From a bacterium (GTDB lineage Bacteria; Pseudomonadota; Alphaproteobacteria; Caulobacterales; Hyphomonadaceae): a stretch of 64,000 bases of DNA. Under the pieces are notes generated by a model, which was given only the letters and a program-made list of their open reading frames with translations, was not told the DNA's origin and ran no database searches. Made by a program: the position numbers and the translations under genes. Shown piece after piece: positions 1 to 7,989 of this stretch. Each line of letters begins with the position of its first letter. Position 1 is the first letter of the stretch. The stretch covers positions 124,001 to 188,000 of the forward strand of contig WGML01000007.1 of assembly GCA_016125045.1 (NCBI GenBank), given 5' to 3'.

Positions 1-136
1 AAAATCCCCGCCAGCCATGCTCGCTCAATTCGAGGTAGGTCGCCTCCAGCACCGCATGCCTCGACGCCTCGCTCCGGCGAGGCCCGACCCTTCGGGCGCC
101 GTCGGCGGGTCTGGGAAGCGCGTCCTGGGTCGCCAT
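1..136 (-). CDS. TetR-family transcriptional regulator, N-terminal fragment (cut by window edge)
   Basis: Reading the reverse strand from an ATG at 136 gives 45 residues, open to the window edge. The segment RRSEASRHAVLEATYLELSE followed by HGWRGF has the spacing of TetR-family N-termini (basic lead-in, then helix 1 of the DNA-binding domain ending in a G-x-x-G/A-F turn). The rest of the helix-turn-helix and the ligand domain lie outside the window. It is divergent from the carbonic anhydrase gene, and the 193-bp gap between them would hold its promoter and any operator. The family call rests on the N-terminal pattern only, and the target is unknown. Confidence 0.7.
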   Translation of the reverse strand, partial: MATQDALPRPADGARRVGPRRSEASRHAVLEATYLELSEHGWRGF

Positions 137-329
137 GGTGTCGCTATATGCTCCAAACAAAGGACAAACACACGGACCAGCGGCTTGCAAGTCGTGCACC
201 GCCGCGGATCGATGCTAGGGGAAAGCGACCAAGAAATCGTTTCGTCACGGGCGGGGCGCGATATTTGATTGGGGCGGACATTGGCGATAGAGGCGCGTTC
301 GGACCGCCGGGCGAGGGAGGAAGACATTC
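137..329. promoter_or_regulatory. Divergent intergenic region between the TetR gene and carbonic anhydrase
   Basis: This gap separates two divergent starts. An AGGGAGG-type ribosome binding site at about 313-320 precedes the GTG start of the carbonic anhydrase. No clear dyad operator was found by eye, so regulation of the anhydrase by the TetR protein is only a possibility from position. Confidence 0.4.
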
Positions 330-1007
330 GTGCCAACCAAGACGCAGACCAACAGGGAAACGATCGAGTTCGCCGACGATCCCGCCGACTTGCTTGATGG
401 CTATCGGCGCTTCCGGGCGGGCCGATATCGCGAGCAAAGCGACCTCTACCGCCGTCTCAGAAACGAACAATCGCCGTCAACGATGGTGCTCGCATGCGCC
501 GACAGCCGGGCCGACCCCTCAATGATCTTCGACGCCGCACCCGGGGAATTGTTCGTGGTGCGAAATGTTGCGGCGCTGGTCCCGCCCTTTGATGAGTCGC
601 CGGGATTCCACGGCGTCTCCGCCGCTGTCGAATTCGCTGTCACGATGCTGAAGGTAAAACACATTCTGGTCATGGGACATGGCGGGTGCGGCGGCGTCGC
701 CGCGAGCCTGTCGGCGGCGCAGGATCGCCCGGTCGGACGGTTCATCGCACCCTGGGTGGAGCTCACCGCCGCGGCGCGGGCCCGTGTCCTCGCCGATCCC
801 GCATTGACCACCGACGACCATCGCCGCGAGGCGCTCGAACACGGCGCTGTCGGTCAATCAATTGAAAATCTTATGACTTTTCCCTTCGTGCGGGACGCCG
901 TCGGGGCCGCAGCCCTCACGCTGTCCGGGGCGTGGTTCTCGATCGGCAAGGGCGAGCTGCACTGGCGCGACCCCGCGACCGGCGCGTTTTCGCTGATTGA
1001 GGCGTAA
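330..1007 (+). CDS. Beta-class carbonic anhydrase
   Basis: This is a 225-residue beta-carbonic anhydrase, a cytoplasmic zinc enzyme that interconverts CO2 and bicarbonate. The zinc ligands are visible: Cys56 with the Asp58-Arg60 dyad in CADSR, and His117 and Cys120 in HGGCGG. The conserved segment ELFVVRNVAALV is at about 73-84. Length is typical. The GTG start at 330 is supported by the purine-rich AGGGAGG site about 10 bases upstream. It stands alone, followed 42 bp later by the convergent end of argG. No signal peptide is present. Confidence 0.93.
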   Translation: MPTKTQTNRETIEFADDPADLLDGYRRFRAGRYREQSDLYRRLRNEQSPSTMVLACADSRADPSMIFDAAPGELFVVRNVAALVPPFDESPGFHGVSAAVEFAVTMLKVKHILVMGHGGCGGVAASLSAAQDRPVGRFIAPWVELTAAARARVLADPALTTDDHRREALEHGAVGQSIENLMTFPFVRDAVGAAALTLSGAWFSIGKGELHWRDPATGAFSLIEA

Positions 1008-1049
1008 GCCAGGCGCGCGATCAGGTTCGCCGCGAACGCCAGGCAAACG

Positions 1050-2270
1050 TCATCGGCCCCGCTGTCCGAGCAGGCGGAGCCGCAGCGCATTGAGGCGGAT
1101 AAACCCCTCGGCGTCCGCCTGGTCATAGGCGCCGGCGTCGTCCTCGAAGGTGACGTGCGCGGCGGAATAGAGCGACTGGTCCGACGCCCGGCCGACCACG
1201 ATGACATTTCCCTTGTAGAGCTTCAGCCGAACCGTCCCCGACACCCTCTCCTGACTCTTGTCGATCAGGGCCTGCAGCATCTCGCGCTCGGGGCTGAACC
1301 AGAAGCCGTTATAGATGAGCTCGGCGTATTTCGGCATCAGCTCGTCCTTGAGGTGCCCCGCCCCGCGATCAAGCGTGAGCGATTCCATCGCCCGGTGCGC
1401 GATGTGAAGGATCGTGCCGCCGGGCGTCTCGTAGACGCCGCGCGACTTCATGCCGACGAAGCGGTTCTCGACGAGATCGATGCGGCCGATCCCGTTGTCA
1501 TGGCCAAGCTCGTTGAGACGGGTGAGCAGGGTCGCGGGCGACAGTTTCTTCCCGTCGATCGAAACGGGGTCGCCGGCCTCGAAACCGATCGTGACCTCTG
1601 TGACGGCGTCCGGAGCGTCCATAGGAGAGATCGTGCGCTGGAACACATAGGGAGGCGGCTCCGCGTCCGGGTCCTCGAGCACCTTGCCCTCGGAGGAGGA
1701 GTGGAGGAGGTTTGCATCCACCGAAAAGGGCGCCTCGCCCCGCTTGTCCTTGGCGACGGGGATCTGGTGGGCCTCGGCAAAGGCGATGAGGTCGGTGCGG
1801 GACTTGAAGCTCCAGGTGCGCCACGGCGCGATCACCCGGATCGACGGGTTGAGGCCGTAGGCGGCAAGCTCGAATCGGACCTGGTCGTTGCCTTTTCCGG
1901 TTGCGCCGTGAGCCACGGCGTCGGCCCCGGTTTCGGCGGCGATCTCGACGAGGCGCTTGGCGATGAGCGGCCGCGCGATCGAGGTGCCGAGGAGGTAGGT
2001 TCCCTCATAGAGCGCATTGGCGCGGAACATCGGGAAGACGAAGTCGCGGACGAACTCCTCGCGCAGGTCCTCGATATAGATGTCCTTCACGCCGAGCATC
2101 TCGGCCTTCTTGCGGGCGGGTTCGAGCTCGCCGCCCTGCCCGAGGTCCGCGGTGAAGGTGACGACCTCGCAGCCATACTCGGTCTGGAGCCATTTCAGGA
2201 TGATCGAGGTGTCGAGCCCGCCGGAATAGGCGAGGACGACCTTCTTCGGCGTGTAGGGGGTCTTGCTCAT
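1050..2270 (-). CDS. argG: Argininosuccinate synthase
   Basis: This is a 406-residue argininosuccinate synthase, which joins citrulline and aspartate with ATP hydrolysis in the penultimate step of arginine synthesis. The N-terminal PP-loop motif AYSGGLDTS is at about residues 14-22, followed by FTADLGQG. The conserved segments [15 protein letters not shown] and [14 protein letters not shown] are present. The start at 2270 ([10 protein letters not shown]) puts the PP-loop where the family has it; the upstream in-frame extension is arginine-rich and unlike the family. It is transcribed alone, convergent with the carbonic anhydrase gene. Confidence 0.96.
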   Translation of the reverse strand: MSKTPYTPKKVVLAYSGGLDTSIILKWLQTEYGCEVVTFTADLGQGGELEPARKKAEMLGVKDIYIEDLREEFVRDFVFPMFRANALYEGTYLLGTSIARPLIAKRLVEIAAETGADAVAHGATGKGNDQVRFELAAYGLNPSIRVIAPWRTWSFKSRTDLIAFAEAHQIPVAKDKRGEAPFSVDANLLHSSSEGKVLEDPDAEPPPYVFQRTISPMDAPDAVTEVTIGFEAGDPVSIDGKKLSPATLLTRLNELGHDNGIGRIDLVENRFVGMKSRGVYETPGGTILHIAHRAMESLTLDRGAGHLKDELMPKYAELIYNGFWFSPEREMLQALIDKSQERVSGTVRLKLYKGNVIVVGRASDQSLYSAAHVTFEDDAGAYDQADAEGFIRLNALRLRLLGQRGR

Positions 2271-2628
2271 GTGGATGATCAGGCTCCGGCGGGGATTTCG
2301 GCGTCGGGTGCGCCGGCAGGCGGCGCGGCGCGCGCAAAATAGACGCTTGCGGGCGGGGAGCAAGGAGGGGCCGGTCGCTCATGGCGATGGGCCAGCCAGG
2401 TCATCACGAAATCGCTATCGCCCGCGAAGCGCCATTCGCCACCCGCGCCTGATCCGGGCCGCGAGGCGGGGCGTAACCCCGACAGCGCTAACGACCATAC
2501 GATGCGCCCCGTGCGGGCGTCCCATATCGCAAGCCGACCGGAGCCCCAACGCGGTGTCCGCGCGCGGCCTGCGATGAGGTAGCTCGCGCGTCCCAACTTC
2601 CTCCCCATCACAAAAGACAGGACACCCG
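2271..2628. other. Intergenic region between argG and the fasciclin lipoprotein gene
   Basis: This 358-bp gap lies between divergent genes and should hold both promoters. A reverse open frame of 110 codons (2279-2611) contains a plausible-looking stretch (GRLAIWDARTGRIVW), but it has no recognisable domain or convincing ribosome binding site and is rich in Arg and Pro, so it is not called as a gene. No RNA gene or repeat was seen. Confidence 0.4.
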
Positions 2629-3180
2629 ATGATCAAGCTTGGATCAATGATCGCCGCCGCCGCTTTCTTTGGAGCCGCCGGCTGTGCCTCCACCGCCCAG
2701 TCCCCCGCAGCTCAGCCTCCCGCGCCGGCGGCGCCCGCCGCCGCGGCGTCGACCCCCGCCGCAACCGCCGACATCGTCGACACCGCGGTCGCAGCAGGCC
2801 AGTTCAAGACGCTTGTCGCAGCGGTTCAGGCGGCCGGCCTCGTCGAGACCCTGAAAGGAGCCGGTCCGTTCACGGTGTTCGCGCCGACCGACGCGGCGTT
2901 CGCGGCCCTGCCGGCCGGAACGGTCGAGACGCTGCTCAAGCCGGAGAACAAGGGCCAGCTGGCTGCGATCCTCACCTACCACGTGCTGCCGGGCAAGGTT
3001 CCCGCGTCCGCAGTCGCCGGCAAGACGCTCGAACCCGCCACGGTCCAGGGCAAGACCGTGAAGGTGGTCGGTTCCGGCGGCGGCGTCATGGTGAACGACG
3101 CCAAAGTCGTCTCCGCCGACATCATGACGTCGAACGGCGTCATTCACGTGATCGACAAAGTGATCCTGCCGCCGATGTAA
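2629..3180 (+). CDS. Fasciclin (FAS1) domain lipoprotein
   Basis: This 183-residue exported lipoprotein has a short basic, then hydrophobic leader ending in a lipobox with Cys19 (GAAGC). An Ala/Pro-rich linker runs to about residue 45, followed by a single FAS1 domain. The two family boxes are clear: [13 protein letters not shown] (H1) at about 82-94 and [13 protein letters not shown] (H2) near the C-terminus, with the conserved YHVLPG between them. FAS1 domains mediate adhesion or protein-protein contacts at the cell surface, and the partner here is unknown. A stable hairpin follows the stop. Confidence 0.93.
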   Translation: MIKLGSMIAAAAFFGAAGCASTAQSPAAQPPAPAAPAAAASTPAATADIVDTAVAAGQFKTLVAAVQAAGLVETLKGAGPFTVFAPTDAAFAALPAGTVETLLKPENKGQLAAILTYHVLPGKVPASAVAGKTLEPATVQGKTVKVVGSGGGVMVNDAKVVSADIMTSNGVIHVIDKVILPPM

Positions 3181-3207
3181 GCTGGCCGCGTGTCAGTTGA
3201 ACGCTCC

Positions 3208-3238
3208 GCGCCGCGGCCCCTGATACGGGTCGCGGCGC
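3208..3238 (+). terminator. GC-rich hairpin after the fasciclin gene
   Basis: Two 12-base arms (3208-3219 and 3227-3238) pair with one G-U and a 7-base loop, 27 bp after the stop codon. There is no clean T-run after it, so it may be a weak terminator or an mRNA-stabilising hairpin. Confidence 0.45.
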
Positions 3239-3404
3239 ACTCGTTTCGCGGGCAAGCGTCCGCCGGAGATGACCGCCCCAAAAGGCTCAATTGTAACGGT
3301 AATTTCATCTGGCGAACTGCAAAGCGGCGTCGACGTCGCCCTCACTTCAAGCCTAAAAGCCGCTTACGCCGGAACCGGTTTGGTCGGCTGTTGGGAGACT
3401 ACAC

Positions 3405-3701
3405 ATGCGCAATCTCATCGTCGCGGCCGCGTTTGGCGCCGCCCTCTTCGCCCCGTCCGCGCTCGCGCAGGACGCCGCCGGCGGAGCCAAGTACTCGATC
3501 GAGACCCAGACCATCGGGGAACTCGTGAAGAACCCCGAAACCAAGGCCGTGCTCGAAAAGCACATCGCGGAACTCGTCGCCAACCCGCAGCTCGAGCAGG
3601 GCTATGAGATGAAGTTCGCCGACATCGTTTCCTTCGTTCCGGACGTGCTGACGCCTGAAGTCCTGAAGGCGATCGACGCCGACCTCGCGGCGCTCAAGTA
3701 A
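3405..3701 (+). CDS. Small secreted protein of unknown function
   Basis: This 98-residue protein has a cleavable signal peptide (hydrophobic core AAAFGAALFAPSALA, cut near residue 21 before QDAAGG). The mature part is helical: TIGELVKNPETKAVLEKH, then AELVANPQ, then PDVLTPEVLKAIDADLAAL. Similar small periplasmic proteins with an IGELL.NP.AKAVLEKH-like pattern are widespread in alphaproteobacteria, but no biochemical role is known to me. A GGGAG ribosome binding site precedes the ATG. It lies in a run of exported proteins and is probably transcribed alone. Confidence 0.85.
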   Translation: MRNLIVAAAFGAALFAPSALAQDAAGGAKYSIETQTIGELVKNPETKAVLEKHIAELVANPQLEQGYEMKFADIVSFVPDVLTPEVLKAIDADLAALK

Positions 3702-4026
3702 GACCACACCGGCAAATGCTGGTCCCATGCGGCGCGGCTCCCTCGGGGCCGCGCCGTTTGCGTTCGTCGCGCCGCCTCAACGGATTTGCGCTCGGATCCG
3801 CGTCTAGACCTATCCTCAGTCTTCCGCAGCGGGCCCCTCGCAATTCCCCCGCCCCACCCCATATCCATGTTGCTTCTGCTTCCGGCCAGCGACCAGAACC
3901 GGGTCCGCCCGACCCGTGCACACCGCCGCCCTTGCTCCCTCCCCGGGCGTGATCGCCCGCCGCCGGACCTGGCGCCGTCGCCCGCTCGCCCGTTGACGAA
4001 GCGTCAACCCAGCAAGGGAGCTGCAC
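3702..4026. other. Intergenic region before the von Willebrand A genes, with a hairpin
   Basis: This 325-bp gap has no convincing coding frame. A GC-rich hairpin (3731-3738 pairing with 3748-3755, then GTTTG) lies 30 bp after the previous stop and may end that transcript. A good AAGGGAG ribosome binding site for the next gene is at about 4013-4019. Confidence 0.4.
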
Positions 4027-4662
4027 ATGCATGCTTACATTCTGCTTGATCGCACGGGTTCAATGTCGGGTCTCTGGGACGAGGCCCTGTCATCGGTGAA
4101 CGCCTACGCGCAAGCGCTCGCCGACGATTCGGACGGGGAAAAGGTCGACGCCCGGGTCACGCTCGCGGTGTTCGACGCGCAGGACGGGCTTCAATTCGAT
4201 GTCCTCCGAAAGGGGGTGCGCGCCGCCGAGTGGCGCAATGTCGCGCCGGATGAGGCGTCCCCGCGCGGGATGACGCCCTTGTTCGACGCCGTCGCCCGCC
4301 TCGTCAGTCTGGCTGAAGCGGACGCCGTGAAGGAGGCGGTGCTCGTGATCATGACCGACGGCCAGGAAAATGCGAGCCGGGAGGTGACCCGCGAGGGCGC
4401 GAAGGCCGCAATCGACCGCGCGAAGGCGAAAGGATGGGAGACCGTCTTCCTCGGCGCGAACTTCGGGGACTTCGCCGACGCGGACGCGATTGGTGTCGCC
4501 AGCGGCGCGCAGATGGCGATGGCCCCCGGTGCCTATACGACGTCGATGCGGCGGATGTCGCAGAAGTCGCGGGACTATTTCGCCAAGAAGATGGGCATGG
4601 AGTTCAATGAGGACGACCGTGCCGAAGCGAAGGAGGCGAACGTCCGCAAGCCGAAATCCTGA
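4027..4662 (+). CDS. Von Willebrand factor A domain protein, cytoplasmic paralog
   Basis: This 211-residue protein is almost entirely one vWA fold. The first metal-site loop reads LLDRTGSM at about residues 6-13, a variant of the usual D-x-S-x-S in which Thr replaces the first Ser. A later conserved strand reads VLVIMTDGQENASRE, supplying the Asp of the third metal-site loop. There is no signal peptide, so it should stay in the cytoplasm. The gene immediately downstream encodes a close paralog with a signal peptide; the two share DRTGSM, ALSSVNAYA, SPRGMTPL and REGAKAA. Function and ligand are unknown. Confidence 0.88.
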   Translation: MHAYILLDRTGSMSGLWDEALSSVNAYAQALADDSDGEKVDARVTLAVFDAQDGLQFDVLRKGVRAAEWRNVAPDEASPRGMTPLFDAVARLVSLAEADAVKEAVLVIMTDGQENASREVTREGAKAAIDRAKAKGWETVFLGANFGDFADADAIGVASGAQMAMAPGAYTTSMRRMSQKSRDYFAKKMGMEFNEDDRAEAKEANVRKPKS

Positions 4663-4799
4663 TCCGCGAGGGCGGGCCCCGGCGTCTCACCGCGCCGGGG
4701 CCTCGCCACGATCTCCCCACGCGTCCACCACCTCCTCACCACGGCGGCGCCCGTCCTTCGCCGCAATCGCGGAGCAGCGTGAGGCAAGGAGGACGCACC

Positions 4800-5549
4800 A
4801 TGACCAGTTTCAAACCCATCGCTTTTCACATCGCCGCCGTGCTCGCCGCCGCGGGCCTTGCCGGCGCTCCCGCATCCGCGAAGACGCCCGCCGAGGGCGC
4901 GCAGTTTCATTCCTATGTGCTGCTCGACCGCACCGGATCGATGGAGTCGATCTGGCCGGAGGCGCTGTCGTCGGTGAACGCCTACGCCAAGGGCCTCGCG
5001 AGCCTCGACGGCGGCCCTTCGATCGACGCGGATGTGACCGTGGCCGCGTTCGACTCGCAAGACGGCTTCCAGTTCGATGTGGTGCGCAAGGGCGTCGATC
5101 CGCGCAAATGGCGCAATGTCACCAACGAGGACGTCTCGCCGCGCGGCATGACCCCGCTCTATGACGCGATCGGCCGGATTGTCGGCATGGCGGAGGCGGA
5201 CCGGCCGGAAAAGGCGGTGATCGTGATCATGACCGACGGGGAGGAGAATGCGAGCCGCGAACTGACCCGCGAGGGCGCCAAGGCCGCGCTTGACCGGATC
5301 CGCTCGAAAGGGTGGGAGGTGGTGTTTCTCGGCGCCGAATTCGCCAAGTTCAATGACGCCGAGGGCGTCGGCCAGTCCACGTCCCGGAACATGGCCGTCG
5401 GCAAGGATCAGCTCAACCAGTCGATGGAGCGGCTCGCCAAGAAGAGCCGCGACTATGCGACCGGCGCGGCCCCGACCGTCGAGTTCGACGCCGAGGACCG
5501 GGCGATCGCCAAGGAAGAGGACGTCAAGCAGCGCAAGGGCGGCAACTGA
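4800..5549 (+). CDS. Von Willebrand factor A domain protein, exported paralog
   Basis: This 249-residue protein has a Sec signal peptide (HIAAVLAAAGLAGAPASA, cut near residue 28) followed by a vWA domain closely matching the gene upstream. The metal-site loop is again LLDRTGSM, followed by VIVIMTDGEENASRE. The ATG at 4800 is chosen over an in-frame GTG at 4779 because an AAGGAGG site lies between them and the signal peptide begins here. The charged tail contains AEDRAIAKEEDVKQRKGG. Tandem duplication with gain or loss of a signal peptide is the simplest history. It may form an operon with its neighbour (137-bp gap). Confidence 0.88.
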   Translation: MTSFKPIAFHIAAVLAAAGLAGAPASAKTPAEGAQFHSYVLLDRTGSMESIWPEALSSVNAYAKGLASLDGGPSIDADVTVAAFDSQDGFQFDVVRKGVDPRKWRNVTNEDVSPRGMTPLYDAIGRIVGMAEADRPEKAVIVIMTDGEENASRELTREGAKAALDRIRSKGWEVVFLGAEFAKFNDAEGVGQSTSRNMAVGKDQLNQSMERLAKKSRDYATGAAPTVEFDAEDRAIAKEEDVKQRKGGN

Positions 5550-5580
5550 CCTCAGCCGCCGCCTAATCGTGCCGCAATCC

Positions 5581-5610
5581 CGCCCCCGCCATTCCTCGAT
5601 GGCGGGGGCG
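5581..5610 (+). terminator. Perfect 12-bp hairpin after the exported vWA gene
   Basis: Arms 5581-5592 and 5599-5610 pair perfectly around a 6-base loop (TCCTCG), 31 bp after the stop. The T-run is poor (CAGCGCATTT), but the position and stem suggest transcription termination. Confidence 0.55.
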
Positions 5611-5758
5611 CAGCGCATTTGTGTGATCGGTCGGCCTTCCCCGAAGACCGCCCTCGGACATTAGCGGACTCATAACCGAATCCCGGCTGAACTACCTGGC
5701 GGCGTCCGTATTCACGATGCTGTGTAGACTTCGGTTGCGCTCCGGCGCTCAAACGATT

Positions 5759-5780
5759 GGACATTTTCGCGGAAATGTCC
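5759..5780. promoter_or_regulatory. Inverted repeat upstream of the copper/heme/redoxin gene, possible operator
   Basis: GGACATTT and AAATGTCC are perfect 8-base inverted arms around TCGCGG, about 70 bp upstream of the ATG at 5851. The AT-rich arms stand out in this GC-rich sequence. It could be a repressor or activator site or a leader hairpin; no known regulator motif was recognised. Confidence 0.4.
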
Positions 5781-5850
5781 GATACAGTCGGCAAGAATAG
5801 CCGTTACAAAGGACGCTCGCGTTGCTCCCCCCACGCAAGAGGATGATCTT

Positions 5851-7830
5851 ATGACCCGTTTTCTGACCGCGACCGCCATCGGGCTCGCGATCACAGTCGC
5901 CGGCTGCGCGCAGCAGTCCGCCTCGACCGGCGCCGCTCCAACCGCCGCGGTCGCGCAGACGACCGCTGCGAAGCGTGTCGACAATTTCCGCCTGACCGAC
6001 CACACCGGCCGGGCGCTTGAGCTTTATCGCATGAAGGATGCGAGCGCGATCGTGATGGTGATGCAGGGCGTCGACTGTCCCGCCTCCGCCACGCTCGAGC
6101 AGCAGCTCGAAGCCATGAAGGCGACCTACGCCTCCAAGGGCGTCGAGTTCATGATGATCAATTCGAACCTCAAGGAAACGCCCGCGGCGGTCGCGGCTCA
6201 CGCGACGAAGCTCAATCTGTCGGTTCCGGTTCTGAAGGACGAGCTGCAGCTGGTGGGCGACCAGATCGGCGCGACCAAGACCACCGAAGTGTTCGTGATC
6301 GATCCCAAGACCTGGAAGATCATGTATCAGGGCGGCATGGACGCGGCGGCGATCGACGCGGTGGTCTCCGGACAGCCTGTTCCGGTCGCCAAGCCTGTGG
6401 CCGGCGGCTGCGACATCAGCTTCCCCGACCGCTCGGCCGCCAGCCGCGCCGCGTTCCAGAACATCTCCTACTCAAGCACTGTCGCCCCGATCATCGAGGA
6501 GAAGTGTGTCGCCTGCCACCAGGAAGGCAGCATCGCGCCCTTCTCGTTCAACAGCTATGAAATGGTCAAAGGCTTTGCGCCGATGATCCGGGAAGTGATC
6601 CGGACAGACCGCATGCCGCCCTGGGACGCTGACCCGCATGTCGGCAAGTTCAAGGACGACAAGAGCCTGACCGGCGACCAGATCAAGACGCTTGTGCGCT
6701 GGGTGGAAGCCGGCGCGCCCCGCGGCGACGGACCCGACCCGCTCGCAGCGACGCGCCACGTCGCCCCGGACTGGCCGCTCGGCGAGCCCGACCTCATCGT
6801 CGACATTCCGAAATATACGGTGCCGGCGTCCGGCGTCGTGGATTACCAGTACCCGATCGTTCCCAACCCGCTCAAGGAAGGCAAGTGGGTGAAGGCGTCG
6901 ACCGCGAAAGTGTCCCAGCGGCAGGCGGTCCACCACATTCTGTCCGGCTACCTCGCACCGGGCGATGACTTCGGCAGCTCGATGAGCGCGCTCGGCGGCT
7001 CGGTCGGTGGCTACACCGTGGGCATGGAGTCGGTGGTGCAGCCCAAGGGCATCGGCACCTACATCCCGCCCGGCGGATCGTTCGGCTACCAGATGCACTA
7101 CACGCCGTTCGGCAAGGAAGTGGTCTCGGCCGAGCAGATCGGTCTCTACTTCTACAAGGACGGCGAGAAGCCTGATCTGATCATGCGCGAAATGCCGCTC
7201 GTCGATCAGTTCATCAAGATCCCGCCGAATGACGGCAACCACAAGGAAGTAGCCTATTTCAACTTCCCGAAAGATGCGATCCTGCATACGGCGGTAGTTC
7301 ACGCCCACTATCGCGGAACCTACTCGAAGCTCGAGCTGCGCTATCCGAACGGTGAGCAGAAGACGATCCTCAACGTGCCCTTCTATGACTTCAACTGGCA
7401 GCGCATGTACGAGTTCGCCGAGCCGATCGACGTCCCGGCCGGGTCGAAGCTGATCGCGACCTACATCTATGACAATTCGGCCCGCAACCCCGCGAACCCG
7501 GACCCGTCGAAGGAGATCACCTGGGGCGACCAGTCGTTCGAGGAGATGTTCTATACCTCGCTGCGCTATCGCTGGAAGGATGAGACGGCGGCCGAACAGA
7601 AGAACTACGACGACCTTCTCCAGCAGACCCGCCTGATGGGCATGCTCGACGACAACATCGACGACAAGATCCAGGTGGAGGAGTTGCGCGGGCCGTTCGA
7701 GCGCCTGAAGCCGCAATTTGCTCTCGCCGACGCCAACAAGGATGGCGGGATCGACGCTTCGGAGCTTGAACCGGTGCTGAAGATGCTCAGCAACGGTCGC
7801 CGCCGCGGCGGAGACTCCTCGGGCAACTAA
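5851..7830 (+). CDS. Redoxin / cytochrome c / copper-monooxygenase-like / EF-hand lipoprotein, copy 1
   Basis: This 659-residue exported lipoprotein (lipobox VAGC, Cys19) fuses four units. A thioredoxin-fold redoxin domain (about 42-180) keeps a cysteine, Cys76 in GVDCPAS. A c-type heme segment has CVACH (Cys219, Cys222, His223) and Met-containing flanks (TDRMPPW). The next region resembles the two-domain fold of peptidylglycine monooxygenase: the copper-ligand pattern is complete, with His361-His362, His416 (MHYTPFG), His484-x-His486 (HAHYRG) and Met566. The C-terminus has a pair of EF-hand loops (about 600-611 and DANKDGGIDASE at 627-638). It probably acts as a periplasmic copper- and heme-dependent oxidoreductase; the substrate is unknown. 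A paralog lies at 19268-21304. Confidence 0.88.
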   Translation: MTRFLTATAIGLAITVAGCAQQSASTGAAPTAAVAQTTAAKRVDNFRLTDHTGRALELYRMKDASAIVMVMQGVDCPASATLEQQLEAMKATYASKGVEFMMINSNLKETPAAVAAHATKLNLSVPVLKDELQLVGDQIGATKTTEVFVIDPKTWKIMYQGGMDAAAIDAVVSGQPVPVAKPVAGGCDISFPDRSAASRAAFQNISYSSTVAPIIEEKCVACHQEGSIAPFSFNSYEMVKGFAPMIREVIRTDRMPPWDADPHVGKFKDDKSLTGDQIKTLVRWVEAGAPRGDGPDPLAATRHVAPDWPLGEPDLIVDIPKYTVPASGVVDYQYPIVPNPLKEGKWVKASTAKVSQRQAVHHILSGYLAPGDDFGSSMSALGGSVGGYTVGMESVVQPKGIGTYIPPGGSFGYQMHYTPFGKEVVSAEQIGLYFYKDGEKPDLIMREMPLVDQFIKIPPNDGNHKEVAYFNFPKDAILHTAVVHAHYRGTYSKLELRYPNGEQKTILNVPFYDFNWQRMYEFAEPIDVPAGSKLIATYIYDNSARNPANPDPSKEITWGDQSFEEMFYTSLRYRWKDETAAEQKNYDDLLQQTRLMGMLDDNIDDKIQVEELRGPFERLKPQFALADANKDGGIDASELEPVLKMLSNGRRRGGDSSGN

Positions 7831-7856
7831 GCCCGCTCCTTTGGAAACAGGGAACG

Positions 7857-7885
7857 CGCCCCGGCCTCATCGCCGGGGCGTTTTT
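7857..7885 (+). terminator. Rho-independent terminator
   Basis: A perfect 9-bp GC stem (7857-7865 with 7872-7880), a 6-base loop and five Ts at 7881-7885 follow the stop of the preceding gene by 26 bp. This is the clearest intrinsic terminator in the left third of the window. Confidence 0.9.
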
Positions 7886-7989
7886 CTTGGGCCCCGCATG
7901 GCGCCGGCGCCCCCGCCCCTCGCCTTGTCGGCCAAAGACGCCTATACCCCGCCGGAAAACCAGCCGCCCCCTCCCGAAAGCGCGCCCCA

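Larger units (their letters stand above)
5550..5850. other. Intergenic region upstream of the first copper/heme/redoxin lipoprotein
   Basis: This 301-bp gap holds the hairpin at 5581-5610 and a separate perfect inverted repeat at 5759-5780, 70 bp before the next start. No coding frame is convincing. The promoter of the following gene should lie here. Confidence 0.5.

Noticed and set aside
2279-2611. Reverse 110-codon frame upstream of argG
   Set aside because: A stretch looks protein-like, but there is no recognised family, no good ribosome binding site, and the composition is Arg/Pro-rich. Left as unconfirmed.
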